Assembly (NCBI GenBank): GCA_017468395.1
Contig: JAFUIR010000019.1
Coordinates: forward strand, 1-64,000
Direction of reading: 5' to 3'
DNA from: Lachnospiraceae bacterium
GTDB taxonomy: Bacteria > Bacillota > Clostridia > Lachnospirales > Lachnospiraceae
DNA length: 64,000 nt
Every line of letters begins with the position of its first letter. The first letter of the stretch is position 1. Of the stretch, positions 33,713-41,730 are shown piece after piece. A model generated the notes under the pieces. It was not told the DNA's origin, made no database searches, and worked only from the letters and a program-made list of their open reading frames with translations. The translations under genes and the position numbers were made by a program.

Positions 33713-35005
33713 TTAGCCGATTTTCAGTTTGAATTTCTGAAACTCTCTTTCGGAATTGACCTTTTCAATCTGCGCTCCCAAGGACTGCAATTTCATACAA
33801 AAGTCCTCGTAGCCTCGCTCAATATACTGAATTTCTTCCACTGTGCTGTAACCTTCTGCTGCCAGACACGCCATAACCAGCGCTGCTCCTGCACGAAGGT
33901 CCGGTGCTGCAATACCTGCGCCGGTGTATTTAGCCACACCATCAATAATGGCTGTATTACCCTCCACCTTGATGTTCGCGCCCATGCGGGTAAGTTCATC
34001 TACATATTTAAAACGGTTATCGAAAATACTTTCCGTTACGATGCTGGTTCCCTGGGAAAGTGCCAACGCCACTGCAATCTGGGGCTGCATATCCGTAGGA
34101 AATCCGGGATAAGGCAAGGTTTTCACATGAGTATGGCGAAGGGGCTTGGATGATACCACGCGAACCGCATCATCAGACTCTTCCACTTCACAACCGATTT
34201 CCAAAAGTTTAGCGCTGATAGACTCCAAATGCTTAGGGATAACATTCTTTACAGTCACATCACCTTTGGTAATGGCTGCCGCAAACATAAAGGTACCCGC
34301 TTCAATCTGGTCCGGAATAATGGCATAATCTGTGCCGTGCAATTTCTGCACGCCTTTGATACGGATTACATCTGTACCGGCACCTTTAATATTAGCTCCC
34401 ATACTGTTAAGGAAGTTTGCCAAATCTACTACATGAGGCTCTTTCGCCGCATTTTCAATAATAGTGGTTCCTTCTGCTAAAGTCGCTGCCATCATAACAT
34501 TAATGGTGGCTCCCACAGACACAATGTCCATGTAAATATGACTTCCAACCAATTTTTCTGCACTGGCTCTAATCAAACCATGTTTGATCTCCACCTCTGC
34601 ACCCAATGCTCGGAAGCCTTTTAAATGCTGGTCAATCCCACGGCTTCCGATATTACATCCACCGGGAAGTGCCACTTCCGCTTTTTTATATTTTCCCAAT
34701 AATGCTCCAATCAAATAATAGGAAGCACGGATTTTTCTGATATTATCATCGTCCACAATTAAACTGTGAATATTTGCTGCATTCACAGTATATCTATGTC
34801 TGTTCTGGCGGCTTACCATTACGCCCAAATCCTGCATGGACTTCAAAAGCACATTGGTATCTCTCACATCCGGAACATTGTCAATATACACTGTCTCATC
34901 TGTCATCACGGAAGCCGCGATAATGGGGAGCGCTGCGTTTTTGGCGCCGCCAATCTCCACCTCACCTACCAAGGGATTTCCGCCCTTGATTGCATATTGT
35001 TCCAT
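33713..35005 (-). CDS. murA: UDP-N-acetylglucosamine 1-carboxyvinyltransferase
   Basis: 430 aa. EPSP synthase-like double domain: GGNPLVGEVEIGGAKNAALP at the N terminus, the catalytic-Cys loop PGGCNIGSRGIDQH, and YPGFPTDMQPQIAVALALSQG. The Cys that is targeted by fosfomycin is present. It makes the first committed step of peptidoglycan synthesis, transferring enolpyruvate to UDP-GlcNAc. Two paralogs are common in Firmicutes; which one this is cannot be said. The next gene upstream is a wall peptidase. Confidence 0.95.
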   Translation of the reverse strand: MEQYAIKGGNPLVGEVEIGGAKNAALPIIAASVMTDETVYIDNVPDVRDTNVLLKSMQDLGVMVSRQNRHRYTVNAANIHSLIVDDDNIRKIRASYYLIGALLGKYKKAEVALPGGCNIGSRGIDQHLKGFRALGAEVEIKHGLIRASAEKLVGSHIYMDIVSVGATINVMMAATLAEGTTIIENAAKEPHVVDLANFLNSMGANIKGAGTDVIRIKGVQKLHGTDYAIIPDQIEAGTFMFAAAITKGDVTVKNVIPKHLESISAKLLEIGCEVEESDDAVRVVSSKPLRHTHVKTLPYPGFPTDMQPQIAVALALSQGTSIVTESIFDNRFKYVDELTRMGANIKVEGNTAIIDGVAKYTGAGIAAPDLRAGAALVMACLAAEGYSTVEEIQYIERGYEDFCMKLQSLGAQIEKVNSEREFQKFKLKIG

Positions 35006-35100
35006 ATTGTTACCTCTATAAAATATGTTGAAAACTATTTTTTCACATACTTTTCCACTTTTTGTTTAATTCATTATACATCGAAAGCCCTAATTTGTAA

Positions 35101-35133
35101 ATAGGAATACCCGTTCGATACGAGTATTCCTAT
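35101..35133. terminator. Inverted repeat after the LysM-G5-M23 gene (possible terminator)
   Basis: ATAGGAATAC (35101-35110) and GTATTCCTAT (35124-35133) make a 10-bp stem. The T tract is weak on both strands, so termination is uncertain. Confidence 0.5.
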
Positions 35134-35159
35134 TCTTAGAATGTCCTTTTTATACAGTT

Positions 35160-36755
35160 TTATTTAACATACTTAACCGGATTCACCGCCGTTCCGTTAA
35201 TCCACATTTCAAAATGCAAATGAGGTCCCGTACTTACACCGGTATTTCCGCTTCGGGCAATGGTTTCACCCTGTTTTACTTTCTGCCCCACCTTAACCAG
35301 CACCTTGCTCAGATGCTTGTATCGTGTTTCTCTTCCGTCCGGATGCTTGATATATACTACATAACCACCGGAACTAGCCCAACCTGCTTTCGTAACAGTA
35401 CCACCGGAAGATGCCACAACCTTGGTTCCCGTAGGAATCGCCCAGTCCACACCTTTATGGTAAGTACTTGCTCCTGCTGTAGGTGCCTTACGTTTACCGA
35501 AGGAAGACGTCACTCGTCCGCCGTTAATAGGTTTAATATAAGTAGGCGGAACTTTTGTACCTCTTTCCACAATCTTAGGAACTGCCTCTGCCACAAGTTC
35601 CTGTTTTACAATTTCACGGCCGGTCTCGCTCTTATTATTATAAGAAACAAGTGCCAAAACTTTCCGGTAACCGGAAGATGCCTCCTGATGTACCTTGGTC
35701 TGGGTGGTGTACCAACTGTCATTGTCGATGTAAATGACATCCGCCTCATAACTTTCTTCGTAGTAAATCTGCTCCTGCCACTCCACGGAAAGTTCCGGTT
35801 CCGGAATGGTAATAATCAGTTCCTGCCCAATATGAAGCGTTGACTCCAAAGTAGGAAGAGCGGCTTTATTCATCTCCCAAATTTTGTCCATGGGAATGTT
35901 CACTTTGATGGCAATTTCAGTAAGCGTATCTCCGGCAACCACTTCATAAACGCCGGGAACTTCCTGCTCCTTAATCACTTCTTCAATGGCCACATCAATG
36001 GGAGTCAACTGGCTTGTATCCAAATAAGCCTCAATGATTTCAACGTTTTCGCTAAAACTGAGACTTTGCAGACCTAAATCATAATCCTCAAAAGTCTTTT
36101 CTCCCACAGGTTCTACATTCTCAAACATAGATTCCATTTTCTGCTGAATACCGCTTTCCATAAAAATCTGGTCTTTGGTAATCACAGTCTCTTCTTCCAC
36201 CGGTTTTCTGGTAATCTCTGTTTTCAGAACATTAAACTCTCTGTCTGTATCCTGAACCAGATTAACCTGAAATTCTCCCTCTGTGTCAAACTGATTGATG
36301 GCTGCCTGCAAGAGAGCCTGCGCTTCTTCAATAGTATTCAGATTGACCATATAATCATTTACTTTTACAACGTAGCAACGTTTCATGGTTTCTTTGACGC
36401 ATCCCGCCACTACCGTTCTTATATTGTCCCTTACGATTTCCGGATTATCCACATCTTCGGTAACAAACTCGCTGCCGGAAATAGCCATTTCCACATCAGC
36501 AAAAACAAGGTCGGTAGTCTCCAACGCCAGTTCCCGGCGGACTTCCTTCAAAAGTTTCTCCGCCACCGCCGGTTCCGAAACCGTCCCTACTGCTTCACCG
36601 TTTACAGTCACTCTATATACATTGTTCCCGACAACTTCATAATTAAAATCCGCATATGAGGGCAAAAAGAAAGCCGCAGCCAACGCCATGATAGTTGCGG
36701 CCTTTATATATGCAAATTTCATTCTCTTGGAATGTTTGGTTATATATTTAAACAT
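35160..36755 (-). CDS. M23 peptidase with LysM and G5 domains, membrane anchored
   Basis: 531 aa from the ATG at 36755. One hydrophobic segment near residues 18-36 (export signal or anchor). A long N-terminal region with two repeats of a YIHVNG-like fold precedes a LysM domain (YEVVAGDTLTEIAIKVNIPMDKIWEMNK), a G5 domain ending KQELVAEAVPKIVERGTKVPP, and the M23 domain with HKGVDWAIPTGT, TRYKHLSKV and GPHLHFEMW zinc and catalytic motifs. It should cut peptide cross-links in the wall during growth or division. Resembles other clostridial G5-M23 enzymes. Confidence 0.88.
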   Translation of the reverse strand: MFKYITKHSKRMKFAYIKAATIMALAAAFFLPSYADFNYEVVGNNVYRVTVNGEAVGTVSEPAVAEKLLKEVRRELALETTDLVFADVEMAISGSEFVTEDVDNPEIVRDNIRTVVAGCVKETMKRCYVVKVNDYMVNLNTIEEAQALLQAAINQFDTEGEFQVNLVQDTDREFNVLKTEITRKPVEEETVITKDQIFMESGIQQKMESMFENVEPVGEKTFEDYDLGLQSLSFSENVEIIEAYLDTSQLTPIDVAIEEVIKEQEVPGVYEVVAGDTLTEIAIKVNIPMDKIWEMNKAALPTLESTLHIGQELIITIPEPELSVEWQEQIYYEESYEADVIYIDNDSWYTTQTKVHQEASSGYRKVLALVSYNNKSETGREIVKQELVAEAVPKIVERGTKVPPTYIKPINGGRVTSSFGKRKAPTAGASTYHKGVDWAIPTGTKVVASSGGTVTKAGWASSGGYVVYIKHPDGRETRYKHLSKVLVKVGQKVKQGETIARSGNTGVSTGPHLHFEMWINGTAVNPVKYVK

Positions 36756-36904
36756 TATTTTTTCCCTAAGTAGTTTACAATTTTGTAACAATTCCTATTC
36801 TAACAGTAAATTCATGGCTTGTAAAGCAAAATAGACATAATTTCACGGAAAAAACACACTTATTTCAGCACTTGTGATATACTGGTTAAAGAAAGGAGCG
36901 GCTT

Positions 36905-38131
36905 ATGGAACGGATTATTTTTCACATTGACGTAAATTCTGCATATCTTAGTTGGACCGCCTTGCAAATGCTGAGCGAAGGTGCCGATGTTGACCTGCGC
37001 GAAATCCCTTCCATTATTGGCGGCGACATTGAAAAACGCCATGGTGTAGTTTTGGCAAAATCCATTTCTGCCAAGGCTTATGGCATTGTAACCGGTGAAC
37101 CTGTGGTAAATGCAGTGCGCAAATGCCCTCATCTGGTCTCGGCCAAACCCGACCATGAGATGTACGACCGCAAAAGCCACGAACTGATGTCTTTTCTTTT
37201 GGACATCTGCCCTGACATTGAAAAGGCCAGCGTAGACGAATGTTATATGGATTTTACCCCCATCGCCCACCGGTATCCTTCCCCTGAAGAAGCTGCCGAA
37301 ACCATAAAAAACGAAGTTTTTTCCCGTTTTGGCTTTACAGTAAATATCGGCATTTCTGACAGGAAAGTGCTGGCAAAGATGGCTTCGGACTTTAAAAAAC
37401 CCAATCTGGTACACACCTTGTACAGCCATGAAATCCGCCAGAAACTTTGGCCTTTGCCCATCTCCAATCTTTTTATGTGCGGGCGCTCCAGCGTAGAAAC
37501 CCTCAGGAAACTGGAAATTCTTACTATCGGTGATTTGGCCCGTGCCAATCTGCAAATTGTGGAAGCCCATTTAAAAAGTCACGGAAAAGTACTTTGGGAA
37601 TACGCCAATGGCATTGACGATTCCGGGGTTGGTTATGTCCCCGCCAAACAAAAGGGTGTAGGCAATTCCACCACCCTCTCCCATGATGTCACAGACCGTC
37701 AGGAGGCTTTACATACCCTTCTTGAACTGGCGGAATCCGTGGGAAAAAGGCTTCGGACCTCGGGAGAAATTGCGGGTCTTGTCTGTACGGAAATCAAATA
37801 TAACACTTTTCAGTCGGTTTCCCATCAAAAAGTGCTAAGCACCCCCTCCTCTTCCAACGATGTAATTTACAAAGCCGCCGTGGAATTGTTTGACGAACTT
37901 TGGGATCACACTCCCATCCGCCTGCTTGGTATCCGCACCTCCAAATTACAGACGCAGGATGAGCCTGTTCAAATGAGTCTTTTTGATTTGGACACCGCCG
38001 TTCCCTCTGAAAAACAGCAGAAACTGGATGCCGCATTGGATTCCATCCGCTCACGCTACGGTTCTTCCTCCGTGGTTCGCGGCAGCCTCTTTACAAATAT
38101 GAATGGCACAAAAAAACCTCAGTCGGATTAG
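36905..38131 (+). CDS. dinB: DNA polymerase IV (Y family)
   Basis: 408 aa. Opens with IIFHIDVNSAYLSW; the second catalytic motif SVDECYMDF and the helix-hairpin-helix CGRSSVETLRKLEILTIGDLA are present. A beta-clamp motif QMSLFD lies near the C terminus (QMSLFDLDTA). It carries out low-fidelity translesion synthesis. AAAGGAG precedes the ATG. No SOS box was recognised in the short upstream gap. Codons end inside a bidirectional terminator. Confidence 0.94.
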   Translation: MERIIFHIDVNSAYLSWTALQMLSEGADVDLREIPSIIGGDIEKRHGVVLAKSISAKAYGIVTGEPVVNAVRKCPHLVSAKPDHEMYDRKSHELMSFLLDICPDIEKASVDECYMDFTPIAHRYPSPEEAAETIKNEVFSRFGFTVNIGISDRKVLAKMASDFKKPNLVHTLYSHEIRQKLWPLPISNLFMCGRSSVETLRKLEILTIGDLARANLQIVEAHLKSHGKVLWEYANGIDDSGVGYVPAKQKGVGNSTTLSHDVTDRQEALHTLLELAESVGKRLRTSGEIAGLVCTEIKYNTFQSVSHQKVLSTPSSSNDVIYKAAVELFDELWDHTPIRLLGIRTSKLQTQDEPVQMSLFDLDTAVPSEKQQKLDAALDSIRSRYGSSSVVRGSLFTNMNGTKKPQSD

Positions 38132-38143
38132 CCGATTGAGGTT
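38115..38143. terminator. Bidirectional terminator between dinB and flavin reductase gene
   Basis: AACCTCAGTCGG and CCGATTGAGGTT form a 12-bp stem with one mismatch around ATTAG, flanked by A5 on the left and T5 on the right. The dinB TAG stop (38129-38131) lies in its loop and serves two converging genes. Confidence 0.88.
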
Positions 38144-38148
38144 TTTCT

Positions 38149-38712
38149 TTATTTCTTTTTCACACTGTAACCAAAGGTCCCAATCATTTCCCCGCAGGTA
38201 AAATAGGTACCGTGAGAGTATACAATGGGGTCTGCCTTTTCCAAATGGAATTTATTTTTCTCATCCATGTACTTTTCATCCGCATGAACAGCCACCACTT
38301 CTGCCATAAACATGTCATGGGTGCCAAGCTGCTTTACTTCTGTCACTTTACATTCAATATTAACCGGGCTTTCTTCAATTAAAGGCGCTTTCACAATGGA
38401 CGCAGGAAGAGGTGTCAGATTCATCTCCTTGAACTTGTCCACATCACGACCGCTTTTTACACCACAATAATCTGTGGCAAAAGCCAAATCCCTGGTCGTC
38501 AGGTTAATAACAAATTCACCTGTTTCCATCAGCATCTTATGCGAATATCTTTCCGGTCGGACCGAAATCGACACCATAGCAGGGTCACTGCAAATAGTTC
38601 CTGCCCACGCTACAGTTATAATATTGGCATTTCCCTCTTTATCGGCCACAGTAATCATTACAACCGGCAAGGGATATAACATATTGCCCGGTCTCCAAAT
38701 CTGTTTTCCCAT
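38149..38712 (-). CDS. Flavin reductase-like domain protein
   Basis: 187 aa. The FMN-binding split-barrel pattern is seen in PLPVVMITVADKEGNANIITVAWAGTICSDPAMVSISVRPERYSH and ECKVTEVKQLGTHDMFMAEVV. Members bind FMN and act as NAD(P)H:flavin reductases or electron carriers; the substrate here is unknown. 14 bp downstream of the coiled-coil membrane protein gene on the same strand, so possibly coexpressed. Confidence 0.85.
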   Translation of the reverse strand: MGKQIWRPGNMLYPLPVVMITVADKEGNANIITVAWAGTICSDPAMVSISVRPERYSHKMLMETGEFVINLTTRDLAFATDYCGVKSGRDVDKFKEMNLTPLPASIVKAPLIEESPVNIECKVTEVKQLGTHDMFMAEVVAVHADEKYMDEKNKFHLEKADPIVYSHGTYFTCGEMIGTFGYSVKKK

Positions 38713-38726
38713 ATTACTTTTCCACC

Positions 38727-39305
38727 TTACAGGATATTCAAATAAGCAAGAATCTGAAACGCCAAACTTGCCGCTGATACCAAAAGCGCTACAAGGGAAA
38801 TAATCATAACCGCATTTACTTTTCCTGATACTTTCTTTACAGCAGCAGTATTGGCCGTACCTGCTTCCCCAAGTTTGGTGGATTCTTCCACTACTACAGC
38901 CTGCACGTTACGGTAAACTTTTACATTTTCTTTATGTACATGTTCCGCCAACTGCGCCTGCCAATTATTCACATTTTCTTTCAATTCGGATAATTGATGC
39001 TCCAATTGCTGTGCCGTTTCGTCATTTGCTTTGACTTCCCGGATTTTCTCTAAACTTGCATCAATCAACTGATTTACTTTATCTGCATCTTCCAGTTTTT
39101 TCAAAGCCTCTGACGCCAGTGTATTTAACTGCTTTGCAGACTCTGCATTCACCGTATTTATTTCACGAATTTCCTTAAGCAGCGCATCATACTGTGCAAC
39201 CTGCCCTTTTGTCTTTTGTAACTCTGCCGCATCTGCCGCCGCATTTGCTTTAATCATTTCCTGCGCCGTCAACTTCTGTGACAGTTTGTCAACAAAAATA
39301 TCCAT
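38727..39305 (-). CDS. Coiled-coil protein with C-terminal membrane anchor
   Basis: 192 aa from the ATG at 39305, chosen because GGAGG lies seven bases upstream; an ATG at 39303+20 is in frame but badly spaced. Residues about 1-140 form a long, alanine- and glutamate-rich coiled coil; a single hydrophobic segment occupies about residues 168-190 (VMIISLVALLVSAASLAFQILAYL). This is a tail-anchored topology with a cytosolic coil. I do not recognise a family. It may tether something to the membrane; no function is claimed. Confidence 0.7.
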   Translation of the reverse strand: MDIFVDKLSQKLTAQEMIKANAAADAAELQKTKGQVAQYDALLKEIREINTVNAESAKQLNTLASEALKKLEDADKVNQLIDASLEKIREVKANDETAQQLEHQLSELKENVNNWQAQLAEHVHKENVKVYRNVQAVVVEESTKLGEAGTANTAAVKKVSGKVNAVMIISLVALLVSAASLAFQILAYLNIL

Positions 39306-39515
39306 CCATTTTCCTCCAAACATAACTCCCTACCGCCTTCACTCCAGACTAGGTTTTCTTGTATTATTTTATCATTAAATGTCTCATTTTACAACAAAAA
39401 GCGATTTCTTTCTCTTTTTGTTGATTTTGCACAATTTTCCGCGTTCATTTTTTATGTTTTTGTAACTTTTACCATTTATTCATGTTTTGTTCATATTTTG
39501 TTCATATTTTGTTGC
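39306..39515. other. Non-coding gap with short AT-rich tandem repeats
   Basis: No gene seen. The right part (about 39,480-39,512) holds three 11-bp units of the type TTTTGTTCATA directly before a TATACT box. This looks like the upstream part of the promoter for the small RNA candidate at 39,528. Confidence 0.6.
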
Positions 39516-39521
39516 TATACT
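39516..39521 (+). promoter_or_regulatory. Candidate -10 box for small RNA
   Basis: TATACT at 39516-39521 on the plus strand, preceded by AT-rich 11-bp repeats but without a clear -35 at consensus spacing. Confidence 0.45.
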
Positions 39522-39527
39522 ATTTTT

Positions 39528-39664
39528 AAACTTAAACGTGGTCAACATGTAATGTTTTCATTACACGCATAGATAAATTTTTTCATAATAGCCCTGGTGC
39601 TTAATTGCGCCGGGGCACTCCTCATTTATAAGGATATTTTCGGCGGAGTAATCCGCCGTTTTTT
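39528..39664 (+). ncRNA. Candidate intergenic small RNA
   Basis: About 137 nt from the expected start to the end of a terminator. It contains three stem-loops: GTAATG/CATTAC (39549-39564), GCCCTGGTGC/GCGCCGGGGC with two G-U pairs (39591-39616), and CGGCGGA/TCCGCCG with GTAA loop followed by six T (39641-39664). No open frame with a ribosome site lies on this strand, and both neighbours are minus-strand genes, so the terminator has no known gene to serve. I do not recognise an RNA family. Confidence 0.5.
39641..39664 (+). terminator. Intrinsic terminator of the small RNA candidate
   Basis: 7-bp GC stem CGGCGGA/TCCGCCG, GTAA tetraloop, six T. Directional: there is no T tract on the minus strand. 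Confidence 0.85.
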
Positions 39665-39707
39665 GTGCTGATTACAGCATAACCGAGCACCATTCAATTT
39701 GTTTCCT

Positions 39708-39752
39708 CGCCGCACTCTCGCTCCGTAAGAGGCGTAGCAGTACATAAGGCCG
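39708..39752 (+). repeat. Third copy of the dispersed element seen at 22.7 kb
   Basis: Shares CGCTCCGT, CGTAGC and GTACATAAG in the same order and spacing as 22720-22768. Lies between the small RNA candidate and the alarmone synthetase terminator. It has no partner arm here. Confidence 0.6.
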
Positions 39753-39753
39753 C

Positions 39754-39781
39754 AAAAACAAAACGATGGATTACTCCATCG
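39754..39781 (-). terminator. Intrinsic terminator overlapping the alarmone synthetase stop
   Basis: CGATGGA/TCCATCG stem with GTAA loop; the TAA stop codon (39773-39771) lies in the loop. Followed by TTTTGTTTTT on the minus strand. Confidence 0.85.
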
Positions 39782-40421
39782 TTTCTTTGTCATCACTTAT
39801 AGCCAAAATTTCTTCATTTAACCGCAACATCCTATCATCCAAATCCGATGCCAGTTTGGAACATTCCACCAGTTCCTGTCTGATATGCTGAGGCGCATCT
39901 CCTTCAAATTTATAATGCATTTTGTGCTCTAAACTTGCCCAGAAATCCATAGCAACCGTTCTGATCTGAATTTCCACCTTTGTATCCACTATTTTATCCG
40001 TAAGATAAACCGGCACAGTTACCAACATATGGTAGCTTTTGTAACCGCTGGCCTTGGGGTATGTAATGTAATCCTTGACGGAAACAACACTAATATCCTT
40101 TTGCTGCGCCAATAAATCTGCAATACGGTAAATATCCGATGTAAAGGAGCAAATAATACGGATGCCCGCAATATCATTGATATATTCCACCATATTTTTA
40201 ATCGTCGAATCGTATCCGTATCTCTTTAGTTTCTTAACAATGCTCTCCGGCGACTTTATCCTGGCTTTAATATGTTCGATGGGATTATAACGATGTACGT
40301 ACTGGAACTCTTCGTTTAAAATCTCCAACTTTGTCTGAATTTGTCTCAGTGCTGCGCTGTAAATCAGTTTGACCTCGGTCCAGCTATCTACATCGCTTTC
40401 GCTCTTTACTTTTAATTCCAC
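39771..40421 (-). CDS. Small alarmone synthetase, (p)ppGpp synthetase RelQ-like
   Basis: 216 aa. The RelA/SpoT synthetase domain is recognised by EHIKARIKSPESIVKKLKRYG, DIAGIRIICSFTSDIYRI, YKSYHMLVTVPVYL and EIQIRTVAMDFWASLEHKMHYKF. It lacks the HD hydrolase, TGS and ACT parts of long Rel proteins, matching RelQ/YjbM. It makes ppGpp or pppGpp. The catalytic Asp and Glu regions are present. Separate transcription unit with its own terminator. Confidence 0.9.
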   Translation of the reverse strand: MELKVKSESDVDSWTEVKLIYSAALRQIQTKLEILNEEFQYVHRYNPIEHIKARIKSPESIVKKLKRYGYDSTIKNMVEYINDIAGIRIICSFTSDIYRIADLLAQQKDISVVSVKDYITYPKASGYKSYHMLVTVPVYLTDKIVDTKVEIQIRTVAMDFWASLEHKMHYKFEGDAPQHIRQELVECSKLASDLDDRMLRLNEEILAISDDKETME

Positions 40422-40542
40422 TTAATATAAGCCCCTTTCTGATAAATTAAGTTTCGTTTCAAATATTATAACATACTTTACATTGATTTTCCACTTTCGA
40501 TTTGATAGACTATAGAAGAATCTTTTGAGAGGGAGGTATCCT

Positions 40543-40809
40543 ATGTTCCGCTTATGGGCAAAGATTTTTAAAGACAACCGTATGCTACAGGACACTGTGA
40601 TTTGCGATGATTCCGCAGACACCCGCACACACAAAATTTTCCGTGCACTGGACGATGTCTGCTATCAGTTTGACCTTGGCAAACCCATATGGCTTGATGC
40701 CACCATTTCAGAGTTCAAACGCCATGACAAAGCCCGTTTTTATCAGGACAATTTTATTGAACAGATTCCTTTTGACTATTTGGAAATTCATGTAATTGAA
40801 GAAGACTAA
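40543..40809 (+). CDS. Small conserved protein of unknown function
   Basis: 88 aa from the ATG at 40543, which follows GGGAGG by seven bases. Begins MFRLWAKIFKDNRMLQD and continues with HKIFRALDDVCYQFDLGKPIWLDATISEFKRHDKARF, ending in an acidic EED. A short soluble alpha/beta protein without membrane segment; similar small proteins are frequent in Lachnospiraceae, but no function is known to me. It has its own terminator. Confidence 0.7.
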   Translation: MFRLWAKIFKDNRMLQDTVICDDSADTRTHKIFRALDDVCYQFDLGKPIWLDATISEFKRHDKARFYQDNFIEQIPFDYLEIHVIEED

Positions 40810-40815
40810 TCAGAC

Positions 40816-40841
40816 GCCGGTTGCTATAACCGGCTCTTTTT
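40816..40841 (+). terminator. Intrinsic terminator after the 88-aa gene
   Basis: GCCGGTT (40816-40822) and AACCGGC (40828-40834), 5-base loop, then TCTTTTT. Confidence 0.85.
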
Positions 40842-40878
40842 ATGTTTTAGATTTCTAAAAATTTTATAATTCCAAGTA

Positions 40879-40907
40879 TTGACAGTATAAAACTCTTGGT
40901 GTAGTAT
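40879..40907 (+). promoter_or_regulatory. Promoter of the hemolysin III family gene
   Basis: TTGACA (40879-40884), 17-base spacer, TAGTAT (40902-40907). About 65 bp before the ATG, which follows AGGAGG. An AAAACTACTTG/CAAACTAC-like repeat lies between. Confidence 0.7.
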
Positions 40908-40972
40908 CAAAATATGTTTGATGTAGTTTTCAAAACTACTTGTTGTGTTTTTGAAGTTTTAGGAGGTTTATT

Positions 40973-41623
40973 ATGCAGATTACTATTCGTGAACCCGGAA
41001 GTGCCCTTACCCATTTTATTGCCATGATGCTGGCAGTATTCGCTTCCGTGCCTCTTATCACAAAGGCGGGACTTTCGTCCGGTCACACCTGTATGCAGGC
41101 CATGAGCATTTTCATGTTAAGCATGATTTTGCTGTACGGAGCCAGCACCACTTATCACTCTGTAAACTTACAGGGCAAAGCACTTAAGATTTTCCGTAAA
41201 ATTGACCATATGATGATTTTTGTACTGATTGCAGGTTCTTACACCCCCGTTTGTATGATGATTTTAAAGCCCACCCTCGGTTATCCGTTGCTGGCATTGG
41301 TATGGAGTCTTGCCCTAATTGGTATTTTGGTTAAGATTTTTTGGATTACCTGCCCCAAGTGGTTTTCTTCCATTATCTACATTGCCATGGGCTGGGTGTG
41401 CGTCCTGGTTTTCGGACCTTTGTGGAATTCCATGCCCAAAAGTGCATTTCTTTGGCTTTTGGCAGGCGGTATTATCTATACCGTGGGCGGTGTCATTTAT
41501 GCACTGAAGTTGCCCGTTTTCAATTCTAAATTTGCTTATTTCGGTTCCCACGAACTGTTCCATCTGTTCGTTATGGGCGGAAGTATTTGCCACTTTATCT
41601 TTATGTACAACTACGTGGCATAA
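40973..41623 (+). CDS. Hemolysin III family (PAQR-like) membrane protein
   Basis: 216 aa with seven hydrophobic segments. Family residues are visible: GSALTHFIAMMLAVFASV, SMILLYGASTTYHSV with the conserved S..H pair, KIDHMMIFVLIAGSYTPVC with the HxxxF region, and SHELFHLFVMGGSICHF with the final His pair. These His and Ser residues are thought to form a metal-dependent hydrolase site in PAQR proteins. Bacterial function is poorly known despite the name. Own promoter and terminator. Confidence 0.9.
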   Translation: MQITIREPGSALTHFIAMMLAVFASVPLITKAGLSSGHTCMQAMSIFMLSMILLYGASTTYHSVNLQGKALKIFRKIDHMMIFVLIAGSYTPVCMMILKPTLGYPLLALVWSLALIGILVKIFWITCPKWFSSIIYIAMGWVCVLVFGPLWNSMPKSAFLWLLAGGIIYTVGGVIYALKLPVFNSKFAYFGSHELFHLFVMGGSICHFIFMYNYVA

Positions 41624-41660
41624 CCTTAATTTTGCTGTCACACACATGACATACACACAC

Positions 41661-41710
41661 AAAAGAGGAATATCCCCTAAGGTCTTGCCTTGGCGGGATA
41701 TTCCTCTTTT
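41661..41710. terminator. Bidirectional terminator between converging genes
   Basis: AAAAGAGGAATATCCC (41661-41676) and GGGATATTCCTCTTTT (41695-41710) are perfect 16-bp arms; a small stem lies in the loop. Serves the hemolysin III gene and galE. Confidence 0.93.
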
Positions 41711-41730
41711 GTTTACTTTTTTATTTCTTA

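Noticed and set aside
36905-38131. Minus-strand frames within dinB
   Set aside because: Shadows of a clear Y-family polymerase; no ribosome sites or motifs.
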